Positions 25,233-32,979 of a stretch of 38,752 bases of DNA are shown here, one piece after another (position 1 is the stretch's first letter; each line of letters opens with the position of its first letter). The notes below the pieces were generated by a model. That model ran no database searches. It was not told the DNA's origin and worked only from the letters and a program-made list of their open reading frames with translations. The stretch is taken from the NCBI RefSeq assembly GCF_018449475.1, contig NZ_JAHCQH010000003.1, positions 1 through 38,752 on the forward strand. Direction: 5' to 3'. The stretch is from Ancylobacter radicis. GTDB taxonomy: Bacteria > Pseudomonadota > Alphaproteobacteria > Rhizobiales > Xanthobacteraceae. The position numbers and the translations under genes were made by a program.

Positions 25233-25739
25233 ATGCACCGCGGACACGACCATCATCACGACCACGGCGCGGGAGGGCACTCCCACTCGCACGCCGAATC
25301 GCACGCCCATTTCCACAGCCCCGGCCATAATCACGGTCACGGGCCGCGCGGCACCGCGCAGTGGCAGACCCCGCACCTGCCGCACCCGCCCGAGCCGGAC
25401 GACCACGCCCCCACGGAACCCGATCTCGATCTGGTCGAGAAGGCCTTCGTCGAGAGCTTCGCCACGGCGAGCGACCCGACGAGTTTCCTGCGGCTTGCCC
25501 GCGTGCCGTTCGACGCCATCACCACCGAGGGCGTGCGCGTCAGCCTGCTGCGTGTCGAGACCAACGAGACCACCGATGTCGGCGCGGTCATGCCGCATCT
25601 GGGCGGCGGCAGCTTCCGCCACGATCCGCTGCCGGCGGCCATGACCTCGCGCCGCAAGAGCTTGCGCTTCGTCTATTTCGACGGTCAGGCCGCCGTGCCG
25701 ATGACGCTGGCGCAGGTGCGTTCGCTCGCGGAGACGTGA
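25233..25739 (+). CDS. His-rich protein, candidate nickel-binding accessory factor of guanidine hydrolase
   Basis: The 168-residue protein starts at 25233 after AGGGAGACACC. Residues 1-36 contain 15 histidines (MHRGHDHHHDHGAGGHSHSH and more), the first 58 contain 18, mixed with Asp and Gly as in metal-storing tails of HypB, SlyD or UreE. No signal peptide is present, so the tail is cytoplasmic. Residues about 65-168 form a soluble domain (LDLVEKAFVESFATASDPTS, VPFDAITTEGVRVSLLRVET, GGGSFRHDPLP, SLRFVYFDG) that I do not recognise. It follows gdmH by 151 bases on the same strand and is probably under the same riboswitch. A nickel storage or delivery role is inferred from composition and position. 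Confidence 0.85.
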   Translation: MHRGHDHHHDHGAGGHSHSHAESHAHFHSPGHNHGHGPRGTAQWQTPHLPHPPEPDDHAPTEPDLDLVEKAFVESFATASDPTSFLRLARVPFDAITTEGVRVSLLRVETNETTDVGAVMPHLGGGSFRHDPLPAAMTSRRKSLRFVYFDGQAAVPMTLAQVRSLAET

Positions 25740-25873
25740 GGCCGCGGCGTTTCGGTTAAGCGCGCCCGATCGCCGCGTCCGTGGTTTCGCGGGTTGATCG
25801 GAACGCCTCCAAAGTTCATGGTGCCCCTCGACAGGCTCGCCGCGACGCTCCGCGCGGGCCGGAGTGGATGCAC

Positions 25874-27100
25874 ATGGATTACGCACGTTTCTTCCAGAAT
25901 GCCGTCGAGACGCTCAAGACCGAACGGCGTTACCGGACTTTTGCTGAAATCGAGCGCGACACCGCCCGTTTCCCCCATGCGGTGTGGCACCGGCCCGAGG
26001 GCGCCCGCGACATCGTCATCTGGTGCTCCAACGACTATCTCGGCATGGGCTGCCATGAGAGCGTGGTCGAGGCGATGTGCGCCACCGCGCGCCAGGCCGG
26101 CGCCGGCGCCGGCGGCACGCGCAACATTTCCGGCAACAGCCACGCCATCATCGAGCTGGAAGCCGAGCTGGCGGATCTGCACGGCAAGGACGGCGCGCTG
26201 GTCTTCACCTCCGGCTATGTGTCGAACCAGACCGGCATCGCGACGCTGGCCAAGCTGATCCCGGACTGCCTCATCCTGTCCGATGCGCTGAACCACAATT
26301 CGATGATCGAGGGCGTGCGCCAGGCGGGCCGCGACAAGCAGATCTTCCGCCACAATGATCTCGCCCATCTGGAAGAATTGCTGCGCGCGGCGGGCGACCG
26401 GCCGAAGCTGATCGTGTTCGAGAGCGTCTATTCGATGGATGGCGATGTCGCCCCGATCGAGGCGATCTGCGATCTCGCCGAGCGTTACGGTGCCATGACC
26501 TATCTCGACGAGGTGCACGCGGTCGGCATGTATGGCCCACGCGGCGCCGGCCTCGCCGAGCGCGACGGCGTGATGCACCGGGTCGATGTGATCGAGGGCA
26601 CGCTGGGCAAGGCCTTCGGCGTGGTCGGCGGCTACATTGCCGGCAGCGCCGCGGTTATCGACGCGGTGCGCTCCTATGCGCCGGGCTTCATCTTCACGAC
26701 CGCCCTGCCCCCGGCGGTCGCGGCGGCGGCGGCAGCCTCGGTGCGGCACCTCAAGGCATCGGGTGCCGAGCGCGCCCGCCAGCAGGCGCAGGTCGCCAAG
26801 GTCAAGCGTGCGCTCGACCGCGCCGGCCTGCCGCAGATCGTCACCGAAACCCACATCGTGCCGGTGATGGTGGGCGACGCCACCGCCTGCAAGGCGGCGA
26901 GCGACATGCTGCTGGAAGATCACGGCATCTACATCCAGCCGATCAACTACCCCACCGTGCCGCGCGGCACGGAGCGGCTGCGCATCACCCCCGGCCCGTT
27001 CCATGACGACGCGCTGGTCGCCCATCTCGCCTCGGCGCTGGTCGATGTGTGGACGCGGCTCGGCCTGACCTTCGTCGCGCAGGCGCAGGCCGCCGAATAG
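25874..27100 (+). CDS. hemA: 5-aminolevulinate synthase
   Basis: The enzyme condenses glycine and succinyl-CoA to 5-aminolevulinate, the first step of heme synthesis by the C4 (Shemin) route typical of alphaproteobacteria. It is a PLP enzyme with the catalytic Lys246 in [17 protein letters not shown], the glycine-rich [18 protein letters not shown] and the [11 protein letters not shown] segment. The start [10 protein letters not shown] at 25874 has GGAG nine bases upstream and gives 408 residues, the normal length; an ATG two codons earlier (25868) is too close to the ribosome-binding site. It is 134 bases downstream of the His-rich gene and convergent with the AbrB-family gene. Confidence 0.96.
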   Translation: MDYARFFQNAVETLKTERRYRTFAEIERDTARFPHAVWHRPEGARDIVIWCSNDYLGMGCHESVVEAMCATARQAGAGAGGTRNISGNSHAIIELEAELADLHGKDGALVFTSGYVSNQTGIATLAKLIPDCLILSDALNHNSMIEGVRQAGRDKQIFRHNDLAHLEELLRAAGDRPKLIVFESVYSMDGDVAPIEAICDLAERYGAMTYLDEVHAVGMYGPRGAGLAERDGVMHRVDVIEGTLGKAFGVVGGYIAGSAAVIDAVRSYAPGFIFTTALPPAVAAAAAASVRHLKASGAERARQQAQVAKVKRALDRAGLPQIVTETHIVPVMVGDATACKAASDMLLEDHGIYIQPINYPTVPRGTERLRITPGPFHDDALVAHLASALVDVWTRLGLTFVAQAQAAE

Positions 27101-27112
27101 GGCGTTCCTGAA

Positions 27113-27142
27113 GAGGGCGTAGCCGCCTACCGGCCCGCCCTC
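27113..27142. terminator. Hairpin between convergent hemA and AbrB-family gene
   Basis: GAGGGCG (27113-27119) and CGCCCTC (27136-27142) pair, with GCCG/CGGC extending the stem inward. The hairpin lies 12 bases after the hemA stop and overlaps the stop of the opposite gene, which fits bidirectional termination. It has no T-tract. Confidence 0.4.
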
Positions 27143-28268
27143 AGTCCTTCGGCTCGGTCTCGTCGAGCGGCGGAGTGTCGTCCTTGGGGGCAACCGGCGC
27201 CACCGGCGGGCCGAAGAACAGCCGCGCAATCACCGGAATCAGCAGTGCCAGCCCGACGAAGCGCGCCAGATGGTGCGCGGCCACGAAAGCCGGATCAAGG
27301 CCGAGCACGAAAGCCATGATGGTCATCGCCTCCAGCGCACCCGGCACATAGGCCACCAGCACCTTGGCCAGCGGCTCGCCCGAGAGCCACGCCCCGAGCG
27401 CGGAAAAGGCCAGCGCCACGATGATCGCGATGGTGAGCGCACCGAGCGAATCCAGGAAGAAGCGGCGCAGCGTGTCCGCCTTGGTGCCGGCGAAGCGGCT
27501 GCCGGAATTAGCCCCCAGCACCACGAAGCTGCCGATCAGCAGCAAATCGGGCAACCGGCCCTCGATCAGCCCGGCGCCGTGCACGACCCCGCTCGCCAGC
27601 ATCGCCCCGACCATGGTGCCGCCAGGAAAGCGCGCCTTCTCTGCGAGGAACGCTCCCAGCACGCCGACCCCGATCGACAGGAAGAAGCTGGTCCAGTCCG
27701 GCACCACCGGGTTGATCGGCAGGGTGCCGGCCGGTTGGTGGCCAAGCCCGCCCAGCGCCGCCGGCAGCAGCGCCACCAGCACGAAAAGGCGCAGCGATTG
27801 GCTGAACACGACGCGGCGCGTATCCGCCCCCGAGCTTTCCGCCATGATGAGCACGGTCGACAGCGCGCCGGGCGCCGCGCCGAAAAAGGCGCTGCGGCGG
27901 TCCCAGCCGGCGACCTTCTCCAGATAGACGATCACCGCGACCATCATCACCGGCACGGAGATGAGCAGCACCGCCATCGTCACCGGCCAGGTGGCGATGC
28001 CGTCCAGCGTCTCCGGCGTGATGGCGGAGCCCATGGAGGTGCCGAGCAGCACATAGGTGACGACGCGGACATTACTTTCCACCCCAACCGGGGCGCCGAA
28101 CAGCGCGGCGATGGCAGTGACCACCAGCGCGCCGGACAGCCAGCCCGCCGGCATCCCGACGCCGGCGAACAGCGCCCCGCCGGCGCTGGCAAGCGCCAGC
28201 GTTACCCCCCACCAGAGGAAGTCGCGCGGGGAATAGCCGGGACGCTTGAACAGGAGGGGGAACGGCAT
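27141..28268 (-). CDS. AbrB-family membrane protein (putative transporter)
   Basis: The 375-residue protein has about ten hydrophobic helices arranged as two repeats, with GMPAGWLSGALVVTAIAALFG in the first and FPGGTMVGAMLASGVVHGAG in the second, and AAPGALSTVLIMAES / VPGALEAMTIMAFVLGLDPAFVAAHH in matching positions. This is the AbrB/membrane-AbrB-duplication family, often misnamed ammonia monooxygenase; it is not related to the copper enzyme. Members are thought to be small-molecule exporters or regulators of gene expression, with little direct evidence. It is divergent from hemN and convergent with hemA. The charged C-terminal tail is cytoplasmic or periplasmic and not conserved in kind. 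Confidence 0.85.
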   Translation of the reverse strand: MPFPLLFKRPGYSPRDFLWWGVTLALASAGGALFAGVGMPAGWLSGALVVTAIAALFGAPVGVESNVRVVTYVLLGTSMGSAITPETLDGIATWPVTMAVLLISVPVMMVAVIVYLEKVAGWDRRSAFFGAAPGALSTVLIMAESSGADTRRVVFSQSLRLFVLVALLPAALGGLGHQPAGTLPINPVVPDWTSFFLSIGVGVLGAFLAEKARFPGGTMVGAMLASGVVHGAGLIEGRLPDLLLIGSFVVLGANSGSRFAGTKADTLRRFFLDSLGALTIAIIVALAFSALGAWLSGEPLAKVLVAYVPGALEAMTIMAFVLGLDPAFVAAHHLARFVGLALLIPVIARLFFGPPVAPVAPKDDTPPLDETEPKD

Positions 28269-28292
28269 CAGGGACGGGGCGGAGAGCGGACA

Positions 28293-28320
28293 TGCGTAGG
28301 GCTACGCAGGAATGCGTAGG
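28293..28320. promoter_or_regulatory. TGCGTAG repeat cluster upstream of hemN
   Basis: TGCGTAG-GG-CTACGCA (28293-28308) is a perfect palindrome, and a third TGCGTAG follows at 28313-28319. The two direct copies are 20 bp apart, two helical turns. Similar CGTAG elements appear in front of the receiver gene (31044-31061). They resemble in part the GTAMGTAG-type element described for FixJ, so FixJ is a candidate binder. Confidence 0.45.
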
Positions 28321-28330
28321 GGGCGGAGAT

Positions 28331-28344
28331 TTGCGCCGGATCAA
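28331..28344 (+). promoter_or_regulatory. FNR/FixK-like box upstream of hemN
   Basis: TTGCG-CCGG-ATCAA matches eight of the ten half-site positions of the FNR/FixK consensus TTGAT-N4-ATCAA, with a perfect right half. It lies 35 bases upstream of the hemN start. hemN is a classical FNR/FixK target and a FixK-type gene follows directly downstream. Confidence 0.7.
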
Positions 28345-28378
28345 TGCGCCGAACCGTCCGCCCGGTCAAATATCAAAC

Positions 28379-29698
28379 ATGCATAGTTCAGCTCTCTTCC
28401 ATGCGGAACGCGCGGTCCCGCGCTACACCTCCTACCCGACCGCCCCGCATTTCTCGGGCGCGATCGGGCCGGGCGACCATGCGCGCTGGCTCTCCATGCT
28501 GCCCGATGACGCGACCCTGTCGCTTTATCTGCACGTCCCGTTCTGTCCCTCGCTCTGCTATTATTGCGGCTGCACCACCAAGGCGACGCGACGCCCTGCG
28601 CCGGTCGCCGCCTATGCGGCGCGGCTGGAGCGCGAGATCGACCTCGTCACCGCCCATGCCGGCGGACGGCGCGTCACCCACATCGCCTGGGGCGGCGGCA
28701 CGCCGAGCCTGATCGGGCCGGACGCGCTGAAGCGGATCTTCGGCCGGATCGCTGATCACTTTGATCTCACTGGCCTGATCGAACACGCCATCGAACTCGA
28801 TCCGCGCGAGACCGACGAGGCTCTCGCCGACGCGCTGGGCGCCATCGGGGTCGACCGGGTGAGCTTCGGGGTGCAGGATTTCAGCGTCCATGTGCAGTCC
28901 GCCATCGGCCGCGTGCAGCCCTTCGGCACGGTCGAGCGGGCGGTAAAACTCGTGCGCGAAGCGGGGGTTAGCGCGGTCAACCTCGATCTGATGTACGGCC
29001 TGCCGCATCAGACCGGGCGCGATGTGCGCCGCACCGCCCAGCTCGCCACCCTGCTCGCCCCCGAGCGCCTCGCTTTGTTCGGCTACGCCCATGTGCCGTG
29101 GGTGCGGCCCAATCAGCGACTCATCGACCAATCCGCCCTCCCCGGCGCCGCCACCCGCCTCGAACAATCGGAGGGCGCGCGGGAGACGCTGATCGCTGCC
29201 GGCTATGTGCCTGTGGGACTTGATCATTTTGCGCGGCCTCACGACCCGATGGCGATCGCGGCGGCGAACGGTCGGTTGCATCGGAACTTCCAGGGCTACA
29301 CGGTCGATCAGGCCGATGCGCTCATCGGGCTCGGGGCATCGGCGATCAGCCGGCTGCCGCAGGGGTTCACCCAGAACGCACCGGACTCCGCCTCCTATAT
29401 CCGCGCCATCGACGCCGGCCGCTTCTCCACCGTGCGCGGCATCGCTTTCACGCCGGACGATATAAAGCGCGGCGCGCTGATCGAGCGGCTGATGTGCGAC
29501 CTCGCGGTCGAACTCGACGCCTATACGCTCGCCGAGGCGGCTCCCCGGCTGGCGCCGCTCGTAGCCGACGGACTGTTGCAGATCGAAGGTCTGCGCATCG
29601 CCATGACCTCCTTCGGGCGCCCCTTCGTGCGCCTCGCCGCCGCCGCGCTCGATGCCCGGATGCAGGCGGGTGCCGTACGCCATTCGGTCGCCGTCTGA
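28379..29698 (+). CDS. hemN: Oxygen-independent coproporphyrinogen III oxidase
   Basis: The radical-SAM enzyme oxidatively decarboxylates coproporphyrinogen III to protoporphyrinogen IX without oxygen. It shows the HemN-type cluster motif C-x3-C-x2-C-x-C (Cys56, Cys60, Cys63, Cys65: FCPSLCYYCGC), the N-terminal PRYTSYPTAPHF and GGGTPSLI. The start MHSSALFHAER at 28379 gives 439 residues, near the usual 450-460; an in-frame ATG at 28292 lies upstream of the FNR-like box. YTSYPTAP distinguishes true HemN from HemW. Expected to be induced at low oxygen by the adjacent FixLJ-FixK system. Confidence 0.95.
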   Translation: MHSSALFHAERAVPRYTSYPTAPHFSGAIGPGDHARWLSMLPDDATLSLYLHVPFCPSLCYYCGCTTKATRRPAPVAAYAARLEREIDLVTAHAGGRRVTHIAWGGGTPSLIGPDALKRIFGRIADHFDLTGLIEHAIELDPRETDEALADALGAIGVDRVSFGVQDFSVHVQSAIGRVQPFGTVERAVKLVREAGVSAVNLDLMYGLPHQTGRDVRRTAQLATLLAPERLALFGYAHVPWVRPNQRLIDQSALPGAATRLEQSEGARETLIAAGYVPVGLDHFARPHDPMAIAAANGRLHRNFQGYTVDQADALIGLGASAISRLPQGFTQNAPDSASYIRAIDAGRFSTVRGIAFTPDDIKRGALIERLMCDLAVELDAYTLAEAAPRLAPLVADGLLQIEGLRIAMTSFGRPFVRLAAAALDARMQAGAVRHSVAV

Positions 29699-29723
29699 CC
29701 CTGCCGCCAAGCACGACGAAAAA

Positions 29724-29752
29724 GGCCCCGCTCACCGAGCGGGGCCTTTTTT
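29724..29752. terminator. Bidirectional intrinsic terminator, hemN/fixK
   Basis: GGCCCCGCTC-ACC-GAGCGGGGCC is a perfect 10-bp GC-rich stem followed by TTTTTT on the forward strand; an A-run on the other side gives a T-run on the reverse strand. It lies 25 bases after hemN and serves both convergent genes. This is the clearest intrinsic terminator in the window. Confidence 0.93.
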
Positions 29753-29779
29753 CTTGCGGGGGCGATGGGGTGAGCCGTC

Positions 29780-30421
29780 TCAGGCGGCACCGGCCAGCCG
29801 GCGCATGCTGTTGCGATCATTGATCTGCACCTCGTCCGCCCGCAGCAGCGCAACCAGACCGCGACGCTTCAGCTCGGAGAAGGCACGGCTTACCGTCTCC
29901 AGCGTCAGACCAAGGAAATCGGCGATCTCCTGCCGCGTCATGGCCAGATGCAGCGTACCGCCGACCACGCTTTCCGGCATCAGCCGCAGCAGGAAGAAGG
30001 CGACCCGCTCAAGCGCGGACATGCGGCCCAGCACCAGAGCGTGGGAATGCATGGCGCAGAGCTGCGTCTCGAAGCGGCGCAGGAGCCGGGAGGCGAGAGC
30101 CGGATCACGGTCCAGCGCGCCGCGATCATGGGTGGTGATGACGGCGGTGGTGAGCGTCTCGGCGGAACAGGCATAGACATCGCAGGCCGCGAGGCCGAAC
30201 ACATCGCCGGGGCCGAGCAGTTCGACGACCTGACGCCGCCCGTCCGGCAACAGCTTCGTCAGCATCATGGCCCCCTCGACCACTTCCATGATGCGGCGGG
30301 CGGTGTCGCCCTCGTGCAGCACCGTCACATGAGCCGCGACCCGCAGATAAGCGCCGTGCATATCGGGCACGCTGGCATGGCGCGAATAGCTCCCGGTACG
30401 TTCTTCGATGATCTGGCGCAT
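29780..30421 (-). CDS. fixK: Crp/Fnr-family regulator, FixK type
   Basis: The 213-residue protein has a cyclic-nucleotide-like beta-roll (about residues 30-105), a dimer helix (115-145) and a C-terminal helix-turn-helix with MTRQEIADFLGLTLETVSRA. The E--SR recognition residues are those that read TTGAT half-sites. It lacks the N-terminal cysteine cluster of FNR, so it should not bind an iron-sulfur cluster; this is the FixK condition, where oxygen control comes from FixLJ. The start at 30421 follows GGGGAG. It is convergent with hemN and lies in a row with the receiver, fixJ and fixL genes. A cysteine pair in ACDVYAC (residues 80-85) is present; its role is unknown. Confidence 0.9.
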   Translation of the reverse strand: MRQIIEERTGSYSRHASVPDMHGAYLRVAAHVTVLHEGDTARRIMEVVEGAMMLTKLLPDGRRQVVELLGPGDVFGLAACDVYACSAETLTTAVITTHDRGALDRDPALASRLLRRFETQLCAMHSHALVLGRMSALERVAFFLLRLMPESVVGGTLHLAMTRQEIADFLGLTLETVSRAFSELKRRGLVALLRADEVQINDRNSMRRLAGAA

Positions 30422-30435
30422 CCGACTCTCCCCGA

Positions 30436-30449
30436 CTGATCTGGATCAA
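30436..30449 (-). promoter_or_regulatory. FNR/FixK box just upstream of fixK start
   Basis: On the reverse strand this reads TTGAT-CCAG-ATCAG, nine of ten half-site positions. It begins only 15 bases before the fixK ATG, near the ribosome-binding site. At that position a bound FixK would block rather than activate, so negative autoregulation is suggested. Confidence 0.75.
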
Positions 30450-30640
30450 TCTTAGAGAGAGCCGCACGCTCACACAGTTCGGTGGGCTGCGTAAGGACAT
30501 TCCCGAAGGACCGAGCGCCGCAGGGTCTCCGGCATGCGCGCGCTCAGGCCCTCCCGCTCTGGTTGTGGAACCCGCGAGTCGGAAACTTGGGGGCATGATC
30601 TGATTGGAGGATGGGCGTGATTCGACCCGCCCGGAGCCGG

Positions 30641-30988
30641 CTAATGGCTGGGCATGGCGCGCGCGAGCGTGTCCACATCAAGTGGCTTGCGCACCACCCC
30701 GACCGAGGGCAGTCCCCGCAATTGATGGTCGATGGCGCTCTGCGACTGGCCGCTGATGACGACGACCCGCGGGGGCTCGGCGAGCTTGAGCAGCCACCGC
30801 ACCACCTGACCACCGGAGATTCCCGGCAGGCTCAGATCGACGATGACCGTGTCCCGTCCGGCGGGAGGGGAAGCGCGGAACAGACTCTCCGCATCGGGAT
30901 ATGAGACCACCTCGTAGCCGAGGTTGGCGAGGATCAGGCCGAGCGAATCGCTCACCCCCGCATCATCCTCAACAACATGAACTCGCAC
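30641..30988 (-). CDS. Single-domain response regulator (receiver only)
   Basis: The 115-residue protein consists of one receiver domain: acidic pair at VVEDDAG, phospho-acceptor Asp51 in VIVDLSLPG, Ser/Thr at VVISGQ and the conserved Lys in VRKPLD. No output domain is attached. The sequence VDLSLPGISGG and VISGQSQSAI resembles receivers of FixJ type. It lies between fixK and fixJ on the same strand and may act as a phosphate sink or modulator for FixL. The start at 30988 lies 90 bases after the fixJ stop. Confidence 0.88.
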   Translation of the reverse strand: MRVHVVEDDAGVSDSLGLILANLGYEVVSYPDAESLFRASPPAGRDTVIVDLSLPGISGGQVVRWLLKLAEPPRVVVISGQSQSAIDHQLRGLPSVGVVRKPLDVDTLARAMPSH

Positions 30989-31043
30989 AGGCGCTCTCCC
31001 GCAGTTTGCTCGTAAAGGTGCGGAAGGCCGCCACCCCTAGCAA

Positions 31044-31061
31044 TTCGTAGGGATGCGTAGA
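31044..31061. promoter_or_regulatory. Two CGTAG direct repeats upstream of receiver gene
   Basis: TTCGTAGG and TGCGTAGA place CGTAG at 31046-31050 and 31056-31060, exactly one helical turn apart, 56-72 bases upstream of the receiver gene start. The elements resemble those upstream of hemN. FixJ is a candidate binder. Confidence 0.4.
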
Positions 31062-31078
31062 TGGCCGCACGTGCTCCG

Positions 31079-31699
31079 TCAGGCGCGCATGTCCTTGAGC
31101 ACGATACGCACGAGATCGGCCGCGTTCTTGGCGCCGAGCTTCTCCATGATGCGGGCGCGGTGAACCTCAATGGTGCGCGGCGAAATGCCGAGCAGGCGTC
31201 CCGCCTCTTTGTTGGAGGCGCCCGAGGCAATCTGCACCAGCACTTCGCGCTCGCGCGGGGTCAGCAGGTCGTGACCGGGGAAATGGGCGGACAAGAGATC
31301 CACCGGCTCGGCGGCATTGCGGCGCTTATGCGCCTCGATGGCATCGCGCACCCGCTCCACCACCGTATCGGCATCGAACGGCTTCTCGATGAAATCGAGC
31401 GCGCCATGGCGGATGGCGTCCACGGCCATGGGAATGTCGCCCTGCCCGGAGATGATGAAGATCGGCGCCGGATAACGGTCGGCCTCCAGTTCCTTCAGAA
31501 TATCGAGGCCGGAGCGGCCGGGCATGTGGACATCGAGCACGATGCAGGACGGCACATGGCTGCGTGCCACCGACAGGAAGGCCGCCCCATCGGAGAAACC
31601 GCGCACATGGTAGCCTTCGAGACTGAGCACCAGCGACAGCGCATCGCGGACAGCGGCATCGTCGTCCACGATGAAGACTTCACCCATCTGCGCCATCAT
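31079..31699 (-). CDS. fixJ: Oxygen-responsive transcription regulator FixJ
   Basis: The 206-residue protein has an N-terminal receiver with Asp56 (CIVLDVHMPG), the SGQGDIPMAV and FIEKPFD segments, and a C-terminal LuxR-type helix-turn-helix (LTPREREVLVQIASGASNKE, SPRTIEVHRARIMEKLGA). These are FixJ hallmarks, including ISGQGDIPMAV and PFDAD. When phosphorylated by FixL at low oxygen it activates fixK and other genes. The start at 31699 has GAGGGGG upstream; the ATG codon for MGEVF at 31687 is an alternative. It starts nine bases after the fixL stop, so the two form an operon. Confidence 0.95.
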   Translation of the reverse strand: MMAQMGEVFIVDDDAAVRDALSLVLSLEGYHVRGFSDGAAFLSVARSHVPSCIVLDVHMPGRSGLDILKELEADRYPAPIFIISGQGDIPMAVDAIRHGALDFIEKPFDADTVVERVRDAIEAHKRRNAAEPVDLLSAHFPGHDLLTPREREVLVQIASGASNKEAGRLLGISPRTIEVHRARIMEKLGAKNAADLVRIVLKDMRA

Positions 31700-31708
31700 C
31701 AGTCCCCC

Positions 31709-32866
31709 TCAACCGGCGTCGGCTGGCACGTCAAGCCGGGCTACCGGCAGCACAAGCGAAAAGCACGCCCCCTTGCCGCTGCCACCGGGATCGACCAACA
31801 GGTCGCCTCCGTGGTTCTGGGCGATCGTCCGCGAAATCGCAAGCCCGAGCCCCATGCCGCGACGTTTTGAACTGGCGAAAGCCTCGAACAGCTTGGGCAG
31901 TGCTTCCGGCGCGATGCCCGGTCCATTGTCCTGCACCTCGATGAGGACGTTGTCGGCCAGGCGCCGGGTGCTCACCCGCAGTTCCGGCTCGGGCATTTGG
32001 GCGGCCGCCTCGATACCGTTGCGCACCAGATTGACCACGATCTGCTGGATTTGCACCGGATCGACCGAGACGTGCGGCAGGTTGCCAGCGGAGTTGCGGC
32101 TGATGCGCACCCGATGGCGCTGGCCGAGCAGGGTGAGATCGATCGCCTCGTCAACCAGCGGATCGAGATCGCGCAGATGCCGCTCGGGCTCGCGCTTCTC
32201 GACGAATTGCCGCATGCGCTGGATGATATGCCCGGCCCGCTCCGCCTCGCCAGACGCCTTGCCCAGGATGTCGCCGACGAGACTATTGATGTCGACGCCC
32301 TTGGAGTGAGCGCGCCGGATGGCCTGCAGATAGAGCATCAACGCCGTGAGCGGCTGATTGAGTTCATGGGCGATCGCCGCCCCCATCTCGTCGATCGCCG
32401 AGACGCGCGCGAGATGAACGAGTTCGCTCTGCAAATCGGCGAGGCGCTGCTCGCTTTCCTTGCGCGGGCGTAGGTCTCGCAGAATGCCGATGAACTGCCG
32501 CCCGTCCGGCGTCGCCGCCTCGCCGACGGAGAGTTCGAGCGGAAACACCGTGCCATCGGCATGCCGCCCGCGCACCTCACGGCCGATGCCGATGATCTTC
32601 TTCACGCCCGTGCGGATGTAGCTCGCGACATATTCGTCGTGATCCGCAGCATATTCGGTGGGCATGACGAGCTTGACGTTCTGCCCCACCGCCTCCGCCG
32701 CCGCGACGCCGAACATCTGCTCGCAGGCCTTGTTGAAGACGAGAATTCGCGCACGATCATCGATCACGATAATGCCGTCGGCCGCCGTATCGAGAACGGA
32801 GGCGAGGCGCGCATCCGACACGGTCGGCAGATCGTGCAGGGCGGACGACGAACTGAAATCACGCAT
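31709..32866 (-). CDS. fixL: Heme-based oxygen sensor kinase FixL
   Basis: The 385-residue protein has a PAS domain (residues 15-130) with the heme-ligand His76 in DHDEY and, 20 residues on, Arg96 in IIGIGREV, the spacing known from Bradyrhizobium FixL (His200, Arg220). A histidine kinase follows: H-box His167 in AIAHELNQPLTA, N-box NLVRNGIEAA, G boxes DNGPGIAP and GMGLGLAI. No transmembrane segment and no second N-terminal PAS are present, so it is a short soluble form. Oxygen bound to heme inhibits the kinase; at low oxygen it phosphorylates FixJ. No nitrogen-fixation genes are in the window, so here it probably governs microaerobic respiration and heme synthesis. Confidence 0.95.
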   Translation of the reverse strand: MRDFSSSSALHDLPTVSDARLASVLDTAADGIIVIDDRARILVFNKACEQMFGVAAAEAVGQNVKLVMPTEYAADHDEYVASYIRTGVKKIIGIGREVRGRHADGTVFPLELSVGEAATPDGRQFIGILRDLRPRKESEQRLADLQSELVHLARVSAIDEMGAAIAHELNQPLTALMLYLQAIRRAHSKGVDINSLVGDILGKASGEAERAGHIIQRMRQFVEKREPERHLRDLDPLVDEAIDLTLLGQRHRVRISRNSAGNLPHVSVDPVQIQQIVVNLVRNGIEAAAQMPEPELRVSTRRLADNVLIEVQDNGPGIAPEALPKLFEAFASSKRRGMGLGLAISRTIAQNHGGDLLVDPGGSGKGACFSLVLPVARLDVPADAG

Positions 32867-32979
32867 GATTCCAGTGTGCTATTGCCAGACTGCCGGGGCA
32901 ACCTGTTCTTTCGAATTTCCGCAACGACACTTTCTGCGACACCACCTTCTGCAACGCCATCTGGCAGCCGCCCCCCGGC

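Noticed and set aside
25740..25873. TTGATCGGAACGC upstream of hemA as an FNR/FixK site
   Set aside because: Only the left half-site matches; the right half does not resemble ATCAA.
27141..28268. Ammonia monooxygenase annotation often given to this family
   Set aside because: The protein is a duplicated AbrB-type membrane protein with no metal ligands or similarity to copper monooxygenase subunits.
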